Shown piece after piece: positions 8,599 to 15,838 of a stretch of DNA of 34,278 nucleotides. The position numbers were made by a program, and so were the translations under genes. The notes beneath the pieces were generated by a model. The model was not told where the DNA came from. It saw nothing but the letters and a program-made list of their open reading frames with translations, and searched no databases. Origin of the DNA: Acidobacteriota bacterium (lineage in GTDB: Bacteria; Acidobacteriota; Vicinamibacteria; Vicinamibacterales; SCN-69-37); NCBI GenBank assembly GCA_021824055.1, contig JAKALV010000003.1, positions 1 to 34,278 on the forward strand, written 5' to 3'. Position 1 is the stretch's first letter. Each line of letters starts with the position of its first letter.

Positions 8599-9045
8599 CT
8601 ACTTGCGGCTCGCCCGTACTGCCTTGCTGATCGCTTCAGACGTGAAGCCCTTGCGGAGCAGCTGCTGGAAGATCTTCCGACGCTCTTCGGCGGTGGGCCT
8701 GGCCGGGAATCGTTTGCGCGACAGGAACTTCGCGATCGCGGCCGCTTCGTCGTCCGGCGGCAGGTCGGCGATCAACTCGTCGGCGAGGTGCCGGTCGATG
8801 CCGCGCGCGGCCAGTTCCTGGCGGATCCGCAGGCGCCCGCGGCCCTTGATCTGGCTGGACACCCGGACGTGCGCGGCGGCCACGCGGCGATCATCGATCG
8901 TGCGATCTTCGACGAGAGCCGCGACGACGGCGTCGACGTCAGCCGGTGGATGCTCGCGATCGATCAGGCGCTGGCGCAATTCGGCCGTCGTGTAGTCGCG
9001 GCGTCCGAGCAAGGCCAGCGCGGCGCCCCGCACCTTCGCGCTCAC
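8599..9045 (-). CDS. recX: Regulatory protein RecX
   Basis: Small all-helical modulator that binds RecA filaments and inhibits recombinase and coprotease activity (family knowledge). About 148 aa. It has the three-helix repeat pattern: LGRRDYTTAELRQRLIDR near the start, then a second repeat with RVSSQIKGRGRLRIRQELAARGI, which is the classic RecX signature, and a final RKIFQQLLRKGFTSEAI. The start chosen is the GTG at 9045, which has GGAG 7 nt upstream; longer in-frame starts would run into the end of pilT. The gene sits 16 bp after pilT and upstream of the hairpin element and alaS. A recX-alaS order is common in bacteria. recA is not in the window. Confidence 0.85.
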   Translation of the reverse strand: MSAKVRGAALALLGRRDYTTAELRQRLIDREHPPADVDAVVAALVEDRTIDDRRVAAAHVRVSSQIKGRGRLRIRQELAARGIDRHLADELIADLPPDDEAAAIAKFLSRKRFPARPTAEERRKIFQQLLRKGFTSEAISKAVRASRK

Positions 9046-9061
9046 GCCGCCACTCCGCACA

Positions 9062-10147
9062 CTAACCCCGGCTGCCCGGCGTGATGCCGCGCAGCCGCAT
9101 CTTGAACTCGTCAACGTTGGTGACCCATCGCAGGGCTTCGTCCACGCTCACAATCTGCTGCTGGCACAACTCCAGGATGGACTGGTCAAACGTCTGCATG
9201 CCGTACTCCGATCCGCCGGACGCGATCGCGGTGGGGATCGACGCGACCTTGTCGCGGTCGGCGATGGCGTCCTTGATGAACGGCGTGCTGATGAGCACTT
9301 CGGCGGCCAGCGCGCGCCCCGTGCCGTCGGCGCGCGGCAGCAGGCGCTGCGAGACGGCCGCCCGAAGCACGCGGGCCAGTTGCAGCCGCACCTGCGCCTG
9401 ATGGTGCGGCGGAAAGACCGAGATGACCCGCGTGATCGTCTCCGCGGCGTCGAGGGTGTGCAGCGTGGAGAGCACGAGGTGACCGGTTTCCGCGGCGATC
9501 AGCGCCGTCTCGATGGTCTCGATGTCCCGCATTTCGCCGACCAGAATCACATCTGGATCCTGCCGGAGCGCGCTCTTCAGGCCCGACGCGTACGACGGCG
9601 TGTCGAACCCGATCTCGCGCTGGCTGATCACGGCGCGCGCGTCCGTGTGCACGAATTCGATCGGGTCTTCAATCGTGAGGATATGCACCGCGCGCGTGCG
9701 GTTGATTTGATCCACGAGGGCCGCCAGCGTCGTGCTCTTGCCGCTGCCGGTGGCGCCCGTCACGATGACCAGACCGCGCGATTCCTCCGACAGCGCGGCC
9801 ACCGACGCCGGCAGCCGCAGCGTTTCGAGCGGCGGCACGGTTGCCGGGATCAGGCGCAGCGCGAGCCCGGTGCTGCCGCGCTGCCGGAAGACGCTGGCGC
9901 GGCAGCGCCCGACCTCGGGGATCTGCCAGGCCACGTCCACTTCCAGGTCGCGCTTCAACCGTTCATGTTGCGCGGGGCTGAGCAGGCGCGCCACGAGGGC
10001 GTCCAGATCGGCGGCGCTGAGCGCGCCGACGTCGTTGACCCGTTTCAACTCGCCGTGCAGGCGCAACAGCGGCGGCTGGCCGGCGCGCAGATGAATATCC
10101 GACGCGCCAACCGCGGCCGCGGAAGAGAGCAAGGCATCAAAGGTCAT
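9062..10147 (-). CDS. pilT: Type IV pilus retraction ATPase PilT-like
   Basis: Hexameric cytoplasmic ATPase that powers pilus retraction (twitching motility, DNA uptake), 361 aa, the usual PilT length. Visible motifs: N-terminal ASDIHLRAGQPP, Walker A GATGSGKS at 131-138, Asp box TIEDPIEF around 158-165, Walker B ILVGEMRD near 201-208, and His box STLHTLDA near 227-234. The C-terminal GMQTFDQSILELC resembles PilT, but the AIRNLIRE motif is replaced by FIKDAIADRDKVASIP, so a PilT/PilU paralogue is possible. The ATG at 10147 was chosen because the 22 codons before it read through the short-repeat array. It works with pilins such as the one at 4340-4882. Confidence 0.9.
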   Translation of the reverse strand: MTFDALLSSAAAVGASDIHLRAGQPPLLRLHGELKRVNDVGALSAADLDALVARLLSPAQHERLKRDLEVDVAWQIPEVGRCRASVFRQRGSTGLALRLIPATVPPLETLRLPASVAALSEESRGLVIVTGATGSGKSTTLAALVDQINRTRAVHILTIEDPIEFVHTDARAVISQREIGFDTPSYASGLKSALRQDPDVILVGEMRDIETIETALIAAETGHLVLSTLHTLDAAETITRVISVFPPHHQAQVRLQLARVLRAAVSQRLLPRADGTGRALAAEVLISTPFIKDAIADRDKVASIPTAIASGGSEYGMQTFDQSILELCQQQIVSVDEALRWVTNVDEFKMRLRGITPGSRG

Positions 10148-10154
10148 GTCGTTC

Positions 10155-10325
10155 GGAGTCCTGGGTCCGGCGTCCAGCGTCCATGGTGCGTTCGGCCACG
10201 GTTCATTGTCCACACTTCTGCGCGGATCGCGCGCGCAAAATGCGCATCGCGCAGGAATGTCACGCGGATTGCGAACGTGGGATCCCGGACCCCGGACTCT
10301 GGACCCTGGACCCTGGACCCTGGAC
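10155..10325. repeat. Inverted pair of heptamer arrays between ilvE and pilT
   Basis: Right array: six tandem heptamers of CCYGGAC type at 10284-10325 (two CCCGGAC, one TCTGGAC, three CCTGGAC), ending on the ilvE stop codon. Left array: four heptamers in the opposite orientation at 10155-10182 (GGAGTCC, TGGGTCC, GGCGTCC, AGCGTCC). About 100 bp lie between them, with GC-rich palindromic sequence near 10220-10252 but no gene. The arrays are partly complementary and could fold into a stem in the ilvE-pilT mRNA. Confidence 0.75.
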
Positions 10326-11266
10326 TACCGAGCCGCGACGGGCGTGTTCACATACGTGAGCCAGCCGTGTTTGTCCGGCGTCTTGCCGTTCACGCAGTCG
10401 AAGAACGCCTGCTGAATCCTGGCCGTGATCGGGCCGCGCTTGCCTTCGCCGATCTTGATCTTGTCGACCGACCTGATCGGCGTCACTTCGACGGCCGTGC
10501 CGGCGAAGAACATCTCGTCGGCGATGTAGCAGAACTCGCGCGGCAGCGCCTGTTCCTTCACCGTGAGCCCCATGTCGTGCGCGAGCGTGATGATCGTGTC
10601 GCGCGTGATGCCGGGCAGCACGGAGGCCGCGATCGGCGGCGTGTAGAGGATCTGGTCGCGCACCAGGAAGATGTTCTGGCCGCTGCCTTCGCTGAGCTGG
10701 CCGCTCACGTCGAGCGCGATGCCCTCGCTGTACCCGTCGGCGACCGCTTCCATCTTGATGAGCCCGGAGTTTGCGTAGTTGGCGACCGACTTGGCCATCG
10801 CCGGGAACGTGTTGGGGGCGCTGCGCGTCCACGAACTGATCTTGACGTCGACGCCTTTCTCGACCGCTTCCGGCCCGAGATACGCGTCCCATTCCCAGAC
10901 GAGAATCATGGCGTCAATCGGGCAGGGGAGCGGGTTCACGCCGAGCGTGTTGTAGCCGCGGTAAATGAGCGGCCGGATGTAGCAGGCCTCGAAGCCGTTC
11001 GCCTTGATCGTGTCGATGACGCCCTGCGTCAACGCATCCTGGCTCTTGCCGTAGTCCATCCGGTAAATGCGCGCCGAGTCGTAGAGGCGCCGCATGTGCG
11101 CATCGAGACGGAAGCACGCCGAGCCCTGCGGCGTCTTGTAACAGCGCGCGCCTTCGAAGACGCCCGTGCCGTAATGAATCACGTGAGACGCCGCGTGGAT
11201 GGTGGCGTCAGCCCAATTGACCAGCTTGCCATTCATCCATACCTTGCCATTACGAGAGAAGGCCAT
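10325..11266 (-). CDS. ilvE: Branched-chain amino acid aminotransferase
   Basis: PLP enzyme that interconverts Leu, Ile and Val with their 2-oxo acids, using glutamate/2-oxoglutarate; the last step of branched-chain synthesis. 313 aa, fold type IV. The sequence follows E. coli IlvE closely along its length: HYGTGVFEG near 31-39, PNTFPAMAK with the PLP lysine K159, GYSEGIALDVSG near 178-189, EGSGQNIF, LPGITRDTII and a FAGTAVEVTPIRSVD stretch. The ATG at 11266 lies 7 nt after a TAACCT box and has no Shine-Dalgarno sequence. The stop touches a heptamer array. No other ilv or leu gene is nearby. Confidence 0.95.
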   Translation of the reverse strand: MAFSRNGKVWMNGKLVNWADATIHAASHVIHYGTGVFEGARCYKTPQGSACFRLDAHMRRLYDSARIYRMDYGKSQDALTQGVIDTIKANGFEACYIRPLIYRGYNTLGVNPLPCPIDAMILVWEWDAYLGPEAVEKGVDVKISSWTRSAPNTFPAMAKSVANYANSGLIKMEAVADGYSEGIALDVSGQLSEGSGQNIFLVRDQILYTPPIAASVLPGITRDTIITLAHDMGLTVKEQALPREFCYIADEMFFAGTAVEVTPIRSVDKIKIGEGKRGPITARIQQAFFDCVNGKTPDKHGWLTYVNTPVAAR

Positions 11267-11273
11267 ACAGGCG

Positions 11274-11279
11274 AGGTTA
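11274..11279 (-). promoter_or_regulatory. -10-like hexamer for ilvE
   Basis: TAACCT on the reverse strand ends 7 nt before the ilvE ATG, with no ribosome-binding site. A small hairpin, GTACC-ggaaa-GGTAC (11282-11296), lies just upstream. Possible leaderless start. Confidence 0.3.
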
Positions 11280-11310
11280 ACAGTACCGGAAAGGTACGGC
11301 TACAGACTTT

Positions 11311-12330
11311 CTACTGTTTCTCGCCGCAGAACGGACAGCGCGTGGCCTTGGCGGGCAGCGGCTTGCGGCACTGCAGACAGAACCGGCCCGCCGACAACTC
11401 GCGCGTGCGCGGTGAACGCTGAATGGCCGGCGTGCGAGCGGCGGGCGCGCGCGGCGGTGGCGACGGTCGTGAGGCCACGGCAGACCCGGGCGCGGACACC
11501 GACGGAATATCGGCAGGCGTTCGGCGTGGCAATGCACGCCGGGCATTCAGCAGGTCGTTGAGCAGATCTTCCGCCCGCTGATAGCGTGACGCCACATCCG
11601 GGGCCATCGCGCGCATGACGATGGTCTCGATGATCTGCGGCACCGACGCGTTGCGGCTGCGCAGGGGCGCCGCCAACTCGCCGCGGCGAAGGCGATCCAG
11701 GTCGCTCGGCGCCGGCGTGTCGTACGGCAGGCCGCCCGTGAGCATCTGGTACATCGTGACGCCCAGCGAATACAGGTCCGACGCAAAGACGGCGCGGCCT
11801 TCGAATTGCTCCGGCGCCATATACGGCGGACTGCCGATGACAGTGGTGCCGTGCGCCGCCACTTCCAGAATGCGCGACGTGCCGAAGTCGCCGACCTTGA
11901 GCAGGCCTTTCTCATTGACGAAGACATTGGCGGGTCTGAGGTCGCGGTGAAGCACACCTTGTTTGTGCGCGTGCTCGACAGCGTTGCAGATCTGGCAGGT
12001 GTAGTCGAGCGACGTCGCCAGATCCAGCCCGCCCTTGGCGCCGATGATGTTCTCGAGGGTTTCCCCCGGCACGTATTCCATGACGATGAAGAACACGTTG
12101 TCCTGTTTTTCCGCCGTGATCACCGTGACGATGTTCGGATGGTTGAGCGAGGCCAGCAGCCGCGGCTCGCGCAGCAACTCGCCGAAGTCGAGACCCTGGC
12201 GATGCGGCACCTTCAGCGCGACGCGCTTGTCGATCCAGGTATCCTCGGCCAGGTACACCGTGCCGAATCCGCCGCTGCCGAGCGGTTCGAGGATGCGGTA
12301 CTTGCCGAGCGTCTGCCCGCGAAACACCAT
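11311..12330 (-). CDS. Hanks-type serine/threonine protein kinase with C-terminal zinc ribbon
   Basis: Soluble kinase of 339 aa. The N-terminal kinase domain (about 9-265) is complete: glycine loop GSGGFGTVY, ATP-binding lysine in RVALKVPH, catalytic loop HRDLRPANV (Arg where Lys is usual), DFG in VGDFGTSR, and GSPPYMAPEQ at the activation loop. A Pro/Ala/Arg-rich linker follows. The last 24 residues hold C318-x2-C321 and C332-x2-C335, a zinc-ribbon pattern. There is no membrane helix or PASTA repeat, so it likely acts in the cytoplasm. The ATG at 12330 lies 7 nt after TATACT; a longer in-frame start at 12366 would begin upstream of that box. Substrates are unknown. Confidence 0.92.
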   Translation of the reverse strand: MVFRGQTLGKYRILEPLGSGGFGTVYLAEDTWIDKRVALKVPHRQGLDFGELLREPRLLASLNHPNIVTVITAEKQDNVFFIVMEYVPGETLENIIGAKGGLDLATSLDYTCQICNAVEHAHKQGVLHRDLRPANVFVNEKGLLKVGDFGTSRILEVAAHGTTVIGSPPYMAPEQFEGRAVFASDLYSLGVTMYQMLTGGLPYDTPAPSDLDRLRRGELAAPLRSRNASVPQIIETIVMRAMAPDVASRYQRAEDLLNDLLNARRALPRRTPADIPSVSAPGSAVASRPSPPPRAPAARTPAIQRSPRTRELSAGRFCLQCRKPLPAKATRCPFCGEKQ

Positions 12331-12337
12331 CGGCGAC

Positions 12338-12366
12338 AGTATAGAGGTCCCGGCGCCCACGTACAA
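12338..12366 (-). promoter_or_regulatory. Promoter of the kinase gene (leaderless)
   Basis: On the reverse strand TTGTAC (12361-12366) and TATACT (12338-12343) are separated by exactly 17 bp. The -10 box ends 7 nt before the kinase ATG, so transcription should begin at the start codon. This is the best sigma-70-like promoter in the window. Confidence 0.55.
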
Positions 12367-12378
12367 CGTTCATGGCCC

Positions 12379-12384
12379 TACAAT
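12379..12384 (+). promoter_or_regulatory. -10-like hexamer for rsmE
   Basis: TACAAT ends 8 nt before the ATG at 12393. It lies downstream of the alternative ATG at 12372 and so favours the shorter start. No clear -35 box. Confidence 0.35.
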
Positions 12385-12392
12385 TCACGGTA

Positions 12393-13109
12393 ATGAGCGC
12401 TCCGCGTGTGCTTGTGCCCGATGTCGAGCCGCCGGAGGTGACGCTGCCGGCCGACGAAGCGCACCACGTCATGCAGGTGCTGCGGCTCGAGGCGGGCGAT
12501 CCGATCGTCGTGTTCGACGGCGCCGGCTGTGAATGGGACGCGCGCCTTGCCTCGGTGGCCAAGCGCGCCGTGACGGCCACAATCCTGCAGGCACGGACGC
12601 CCGTGCCCGAACCGGCGACGCGCGTGATCCTGGCCATCGGGCTGCTCAAGGGCGACGCGATGGATGAAGTGGTGCGCGATGCCACCGCGCTCGGGGTGGC
12701 GGCGATCGTCCCGATGATCACGACGCATTGCGTGGTGCCGAAGCGGGCGCGGGGCGACGAGGCGATCGCGCGGTGGAGGCGGGTGGCGGTGTCGTCGGCC
12801 AAGCAGTGTGGCCGCGCCACGTTGCCGGAGCTCCGGGCGCCGGCGCCGTTCCTCGACGTGTTGCGGGTGGCGGCCGACGTGAAGCTCATCTGTCTCGAGC
12901 CGACGTTTCCGGGAGTGTCGCTTCCGGCGTTCGCGACTGTGCCGCGCACGGCCCTCCTGCTGATTGGTCCGGAGGGCGGCTGGTCGCGTGACGAAGTCGC
13001 GTCGGCGCGCCTTGCGGGTTGTCAGGGACTGCAGCTGGGACCGCTGACCTTGCGCGCGGAACTCGCGCCGGCCGTCGCGCTCAGTCAGTTCTGGGCAGTA
13101 TTCAGTTAA
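12393..13109 (+). CDS. rsmE: 16S rRNA (uracil(1498)-N(3))-methyltransferase
   Basis: SPOUT-class methyltransferase that makes m3U at 16S rRNA position 1498 using SAM. 238 aa, normal length. Seen: N-terminal PUA-like domain with EAHHVMQVLRLEAGD, a central KGDAMDEVVRDATALGVAAIVP stretch, LLIGPEGGWSRDE, and the C-terminal knot LGPLTLRAELAPAVAL (usually LGxRILRxETA). The stop codon abuts the left end of an inverted-repeat element. In many Gram-positives rsmE follows prmA in the hrcA operon; here it is next to prmA but points the other way. Confidence 0.92.
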   Translation: MSAPRVLVPDVEPPEVTLPADEAHHVMQVLRLEAGDPIVVFDGAGCEWDARLASVAKRAVTATILQARTPVPEPATRVILAIGLLKGDAMDEVVRDATALGVAAIVPMITTHCVVPKRARGDEAIARWRRVAVSSAKQCGRATLPELRAPAPFLDVLRVAADVKLICLEPTFPGVSLPAFATVPRTALLLIGPEGGWSRDEVASARLAGCQGLQLGPLTLRAELAPAVALSQFWAVFS

Positions 13110-13355
13110 ACGTGGGTTGACGTAGGCGGCGGGCTTTAGAGCCCGAATGCGAGGATCAGGACGGACGAGAGCCAGTGCATTAACCGTGAAGCTCGTGAAG
13201 AACGTGAAGACGAAACTTGTTGGTTTTCTTCACGCCCTTCGCGTTCTTCACGGTAGATTGCCCTTGAAGGCAAGTAGTCGCTTTTAGCCCTGCGCACAAA
13301 CCGCAGGGCTGAAGATCCTGCGGCCACGTTAACTAACCCTATGTCAACCCACGTT
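13109..13355. repeat. MITE/BIME-like element with 18-bp terminal inverted repeats
   Basis: Terminal repeats AACGTGGGTTGACGTAGG (13109-13126) and its inverse at 13338-13355 match at 17 of 18 positions. Inside are three more inverted structures: a hairpin CGGGCT-ttag-AGCCCG (13130-13145); inverted triplets of 9-mers ending in CGTGAAG (13183-13209) against CTTCAC-type 9-mers (13228-13254), matching at about 22 of 27 positions; and a perfect 9-bp hairpin AGCCCTGCG-N7-CGCAGGGCT (13286-13310). The element fills the whole gap between the convergent rsmE and prmA genes. No clear target-site duplication is visible. It could also act as a two-way terminator. Confidence 0.8.
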
Positions 13356-13360
13356 CAGGG

Positions 13361-14206
13361 TTAGGCGCGCGCCCAGCTGGCGCCGACCCACTCGTGTTCG
13401 GCCGCTCGTCGCTGCCGCACGAAGCCGGCCCCGATGAGCGCTTGTGCGACCATGGCCTCTTCGTCGATCGTGACGCCGCTCGTGATCAGCAGGCCGGCCG
13501 GCGCCGTGAATCCCGCGAGGGTTGCCGCGAATCGCGCCAGCATGCCGCCCGTGAGGTTGGCCAGGACCACGTCAAATTGCCGGCCGGCGAGCGCCGCTGG
13601 TTCCGCCAGATCCAGTTGCAGCAGCGTGATCGCCGACTCGACGCGGTTCAATTCAAGATTCTCGCGCGCGGACGCGATCGCGTCGGGATCGTAGTCGGCC
13701 GCGACCACCGTGGTCGCGCCGAGGACGCGCGCGGCGATTGCCAGCACGCCCGACCCCGTGCCCACGTCGAGCACGCGCAGGCCGTTGATGAGTGGCAGGT
13801 CCTGCAGCAGTCCAAGGCAGAGGCGCGTCGATTCATGATGCGCCGTGCCGAAACCCATCGACGGCTGGATCACGATGACGGTGGAGCCGTCGTTCGGCAC
13901 GGCCCACGGCGGCGCGACGACGAGCGCGCCGACGCGCACCGCGGTGATCGACGCCTGGCTGCGCTCGGCCCAGTTCTCATCGGAGATCAGCGCGCGCTCG
14001 CAGCGTGCCGACGGATCCACGAGCGGCATGACCGCCGCCGCCCGATCCCGCGCGTCGATGCTGGAGAAGAAGAACCGCGCCGCGCCCTCCACAACGTCGG
14101 CCGCCGTGACGCCGAATTCGTCGAGCTCGGCGAGCAGCCGATCGCGCCGGTCGTCATCGGGCGGCGATGTCCAGCGCAGCACCAGCGCCGGATACTTACG
14201 ATCCAA
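13361..14206 (-). CDS. prmA: Ribosomal protein L11 methyltransferase
   Basis: SAM-dependent enzyme that methylates ribosomal protein L11. 281 aa from the proposed TTG at 14206. That start has AAGGA 5 nt upstream and overlaps the dnaJ stop by 11 bp; longer starts only read antisense-like Ser/Arg sequence inside dnaJ. Visible: PSMGFGTAHHESTRLCL before the Rossmann core, motif I VLDVGTGSGVLAIAA, an acidic motif II ADYDPDAI, and VLANLTGGML as motif IV. It is the last gene of the hrcA-grpE-dnaJ-prmA operon, a position also common in Firmicutes. Confidence 0.9.
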   Translation of the reverse strand: MDRKYPALVLRWTSPPDDDRRDRLLAELDEFGVTAADVVEGAARFFFSSIDARDRAAAVMPLVDPSARCERALISDENWAERSQASITAVRVGALVVAPPWAVPNDGSTVIVIQPSMGFGTAHHESTRLCLGLLQDLPLINGLRVLDVGTGSGVLAIAARVLGATTVVAADYDPDAIASARENLELNRVESAITLLQLDLAEPAALAGRQFDVVLANLTGGMLARFAATLAGFTAPAGLLITSGVTIDEEAMVAQALIGAGFVRQRRAAEHEWVGASWARA

Positions 14207-15338
14207 AGAGATCCTTGACCCGCTCGAAGAACGGCTTCTCGTCGTCGTCGCCATCGATGGCACGCGGCTGGACCTTGTCCAGCGGCATCGCCTTGCCCAA
14301 CTGCTCGACGAGCTTGCGCTGCTCCTTGGTCAATTTCTTCGGCACGTCCACGACGACACGCACGTAGAGGGCGCCGCGGCCCCGGCCCGACACGCTCGGC
14401 ATGCCCTTCCCGCGGAACGGCAGCAGCGTGCCGCTGGCGGTACCGGGCGGGACGTCGATCGTGAGCTCGCCGCCGGGAGGCTCGATCTTGAATGCGCCGC
14501 CCATCGCCATCATCGCGAACGGCACGGGCACCTCCACGAACAGGTCATCGCCCTCGCGATGGTAGATCTCGTGCGGCTTCACGTGCACGACGACGTACAG
14601 GTCGCCCGTCGGGCCGCCGTGCGCGCCGTGTTCGCCTTCGCCGTACATCCGCAGGCGCTGCCCCTCGGCGATGCCCGCGGGAATCTTGACCGTCACCCGG
14701 CGGTCCTTCGTCGTGCGGCCCGTGCCGCGGCACGCCGTGCATGGTTTCGGAATGATCTGCCCGGTGCCCCGGCACTGCCCGCAGGGCCGCGCGACGACAA
14801 GGAAGCCTTGCTGAAAGCGGAGTTGGCCAGCGCCGCGGCACTGCGGGCACGTTTCACGCGCGGAGCCCGGCGCCGCGCCGCTGCCCTTGCACGTCTCGCA
14901 GCTTTCTTCGCGGGGAATCTGGATCGTGGTTTCAGTTCCGGTGAACGAGTCGTTGAAGCTGATCTCGAGGTCGAAGCGCAGATCCGCGCCGCGCTCCGGG
15001 CCGCCGGCCTGGCGGCGTCCGCCGCCGAAGCCGAAGAAGTCGCCGAAGATGTCGGAGAAGTCCGCGAAGATGTCGGGATTGAATCCGGGGCCACCGGGCT
15101 GGCTGGCGGCGCCCGACACGCCCGCGTGCCCGAATCGGTCGTATCGCGCGCGCTTGTCGGCGTCGGCCAGCACGGAATAGGCTTCCGCCGCCTCTTTGAA
15201 TTTCGCCTCCGCCTCGTCGTTGCCCTGATTGCGATCGGGGTGGTACTTCAGCGCCTGCTTGCGGTACGCGCTCTTGATTTCAGAGTCGCTGGCACCTTTG
15301 GCAACACCGAGCACCTCGTAGTAATCACGTGCGCTCAC
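14196..15338 (-). CDS. dnaJ: Chaperone protein DnaJ
   Basis: Hsp40 co-chaperone that delivers substrates to DnaK and stimulates its ATPase. 380 aa, type I. J domain 1-70 with HPD at 33-35; Gly/Phe-rich linker near 73-115; four CxxCxGxG zinc repeats (CETCKGSG, CPQCRGAG, CGQCRGTG, CTACRGTG) near 145-215; then the C-terminal peptide-binding domains. It starts with GTG inside the grpE stop (GTGA overlap), so translation is probably coupled. Under HrcA/CIRCE control by position. dnaK is not in this operon or in the window. Confidence 0.97.
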   Translation of the reverse strand: MSARDYYEVLGVAKGASDSEIKSAYRKQALKYHPDRNQGNDEAEAKFKEAAEAYSVLADADKRARYDRFGHAGVSGAASQPGGPGFNPDIFADFSDIFGDFFGFGGGRRQAGGPERGADLRFDLEISFNDSFTGTETTIQIPREESCETCKGSGAAPGSARETCPQCRGAGQLRFQQGFLVVARPCGQCRGTGQIIPKPCTACRGTGRTTKDRRVTVKIPAGIAEGQRLRMYGEGEHGAHGGPTGDLYVVVHVKPHEIYHREGDDLFVEVPVPFAMMAMGGAFKIEPPGGELTIDVPPGTASGTLLPFRGKGMPSVSGRGRGALYVRVVVDVPKKLTKEQRKLVEQLGKAMPLDKVQPRAIDGDDDEKPFFERVKDLFGS

Positions 15339-15820
15339 GCCCGCGCCACCTTGACCATCGACGGCCGCAGCAGGCGGCCGGCCACGCGGTACCCGCGCCG
15401 GAACTCCTCGAGGATCTCGCCGTCGGGTTTGCCCTCGGCGTGTTCCACCGCGACCGATTCGTGCACCTGCGGGTCGAACATCTGTCCGACCGCGTCAATC
15501 GGTTCCACGCCGCGGCGGCGCAACTGTTCGAGCAAGTGACGGTGGGTCAGTTCCACGCCTTGCAGGACGGCGCTCTCGCGGCCGGCGGCTTCCTGGCGGG
15601 AGGCCGCCATCGCGCGCTCGAGATCATCGATGATCGGCAGCAGATCGCGAATCAGGTCGGCGGCGGCGGCTTCGGACAGCTCGCGCCGTTCGCGATCCAC
15701 GCGCTTGCGGTAGTTGTCGAACTCCGCGGTCATGCGGAGCAAACGGTCCTTGAAGTCGTCGCGCTCGGTGGTCAGCGCGTCCAGGTCCAGGGTCGAGGCG
15801 TCGTCAGTCTGTTCAGTCAC
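15335..15820 (-). CDS. grpE: Nucleotide exchange factor GrpE
   Basis: Releases ADP from DnaK during the chaperone cycle. 161 aa. An acidic N-terminus is followed by a long helix (LLRMTAEFDNYRKRVDRERREL, about 27-50), then DLLPIIDDLERAM, and the C-terminal beta domain with GVEPIDAVGQMFDPQVHESV and a GYRVAGRLLRPSMVKVA ending, all diagnostic. The start is GTG at 15820, 18 bp after hrcA, with no strong ribosome-binding site. It overlaps dnaJ by 4 bp. Confidence 0.96.
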   Translation of the reverse strand: MTEQTDDASTLDLDALTTERDDFKDRLLRMTAEFDNYRKRVDRERRELSEAAAADLIRDLLPIIDDLERAMAASRQEAAGRESAVLQGVELTHRHLLEQLRRRGVEPIDAVGQMFDPQVHESVAVEHAEGKPDGEILEEFRRGYRVAGRLLRPSMVKVARA

Positions 15821-15838
15821 GTCGATAGTCCGTGGAAA

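Noticed and set aside
6044..8995. 983-aa forward open frame opposite alaS and recX
   Set aside because: Antisense to a clear AlaS, runs through the cruciform element, and has no recognisable motif.
9380..11422. 680-aa forward open frame opposite pilT and ilvE
   Set aside because: Antisense shadow that also reads through the CCTGGAC array.
13136..13327. Reverse-strand 63-aa frame in the rsmE-prmA gap
   Set aside because: Lies wholly inside the inverted-repeat element; Arg/Glu/Ser-rich translation of the 9-mer repeats.
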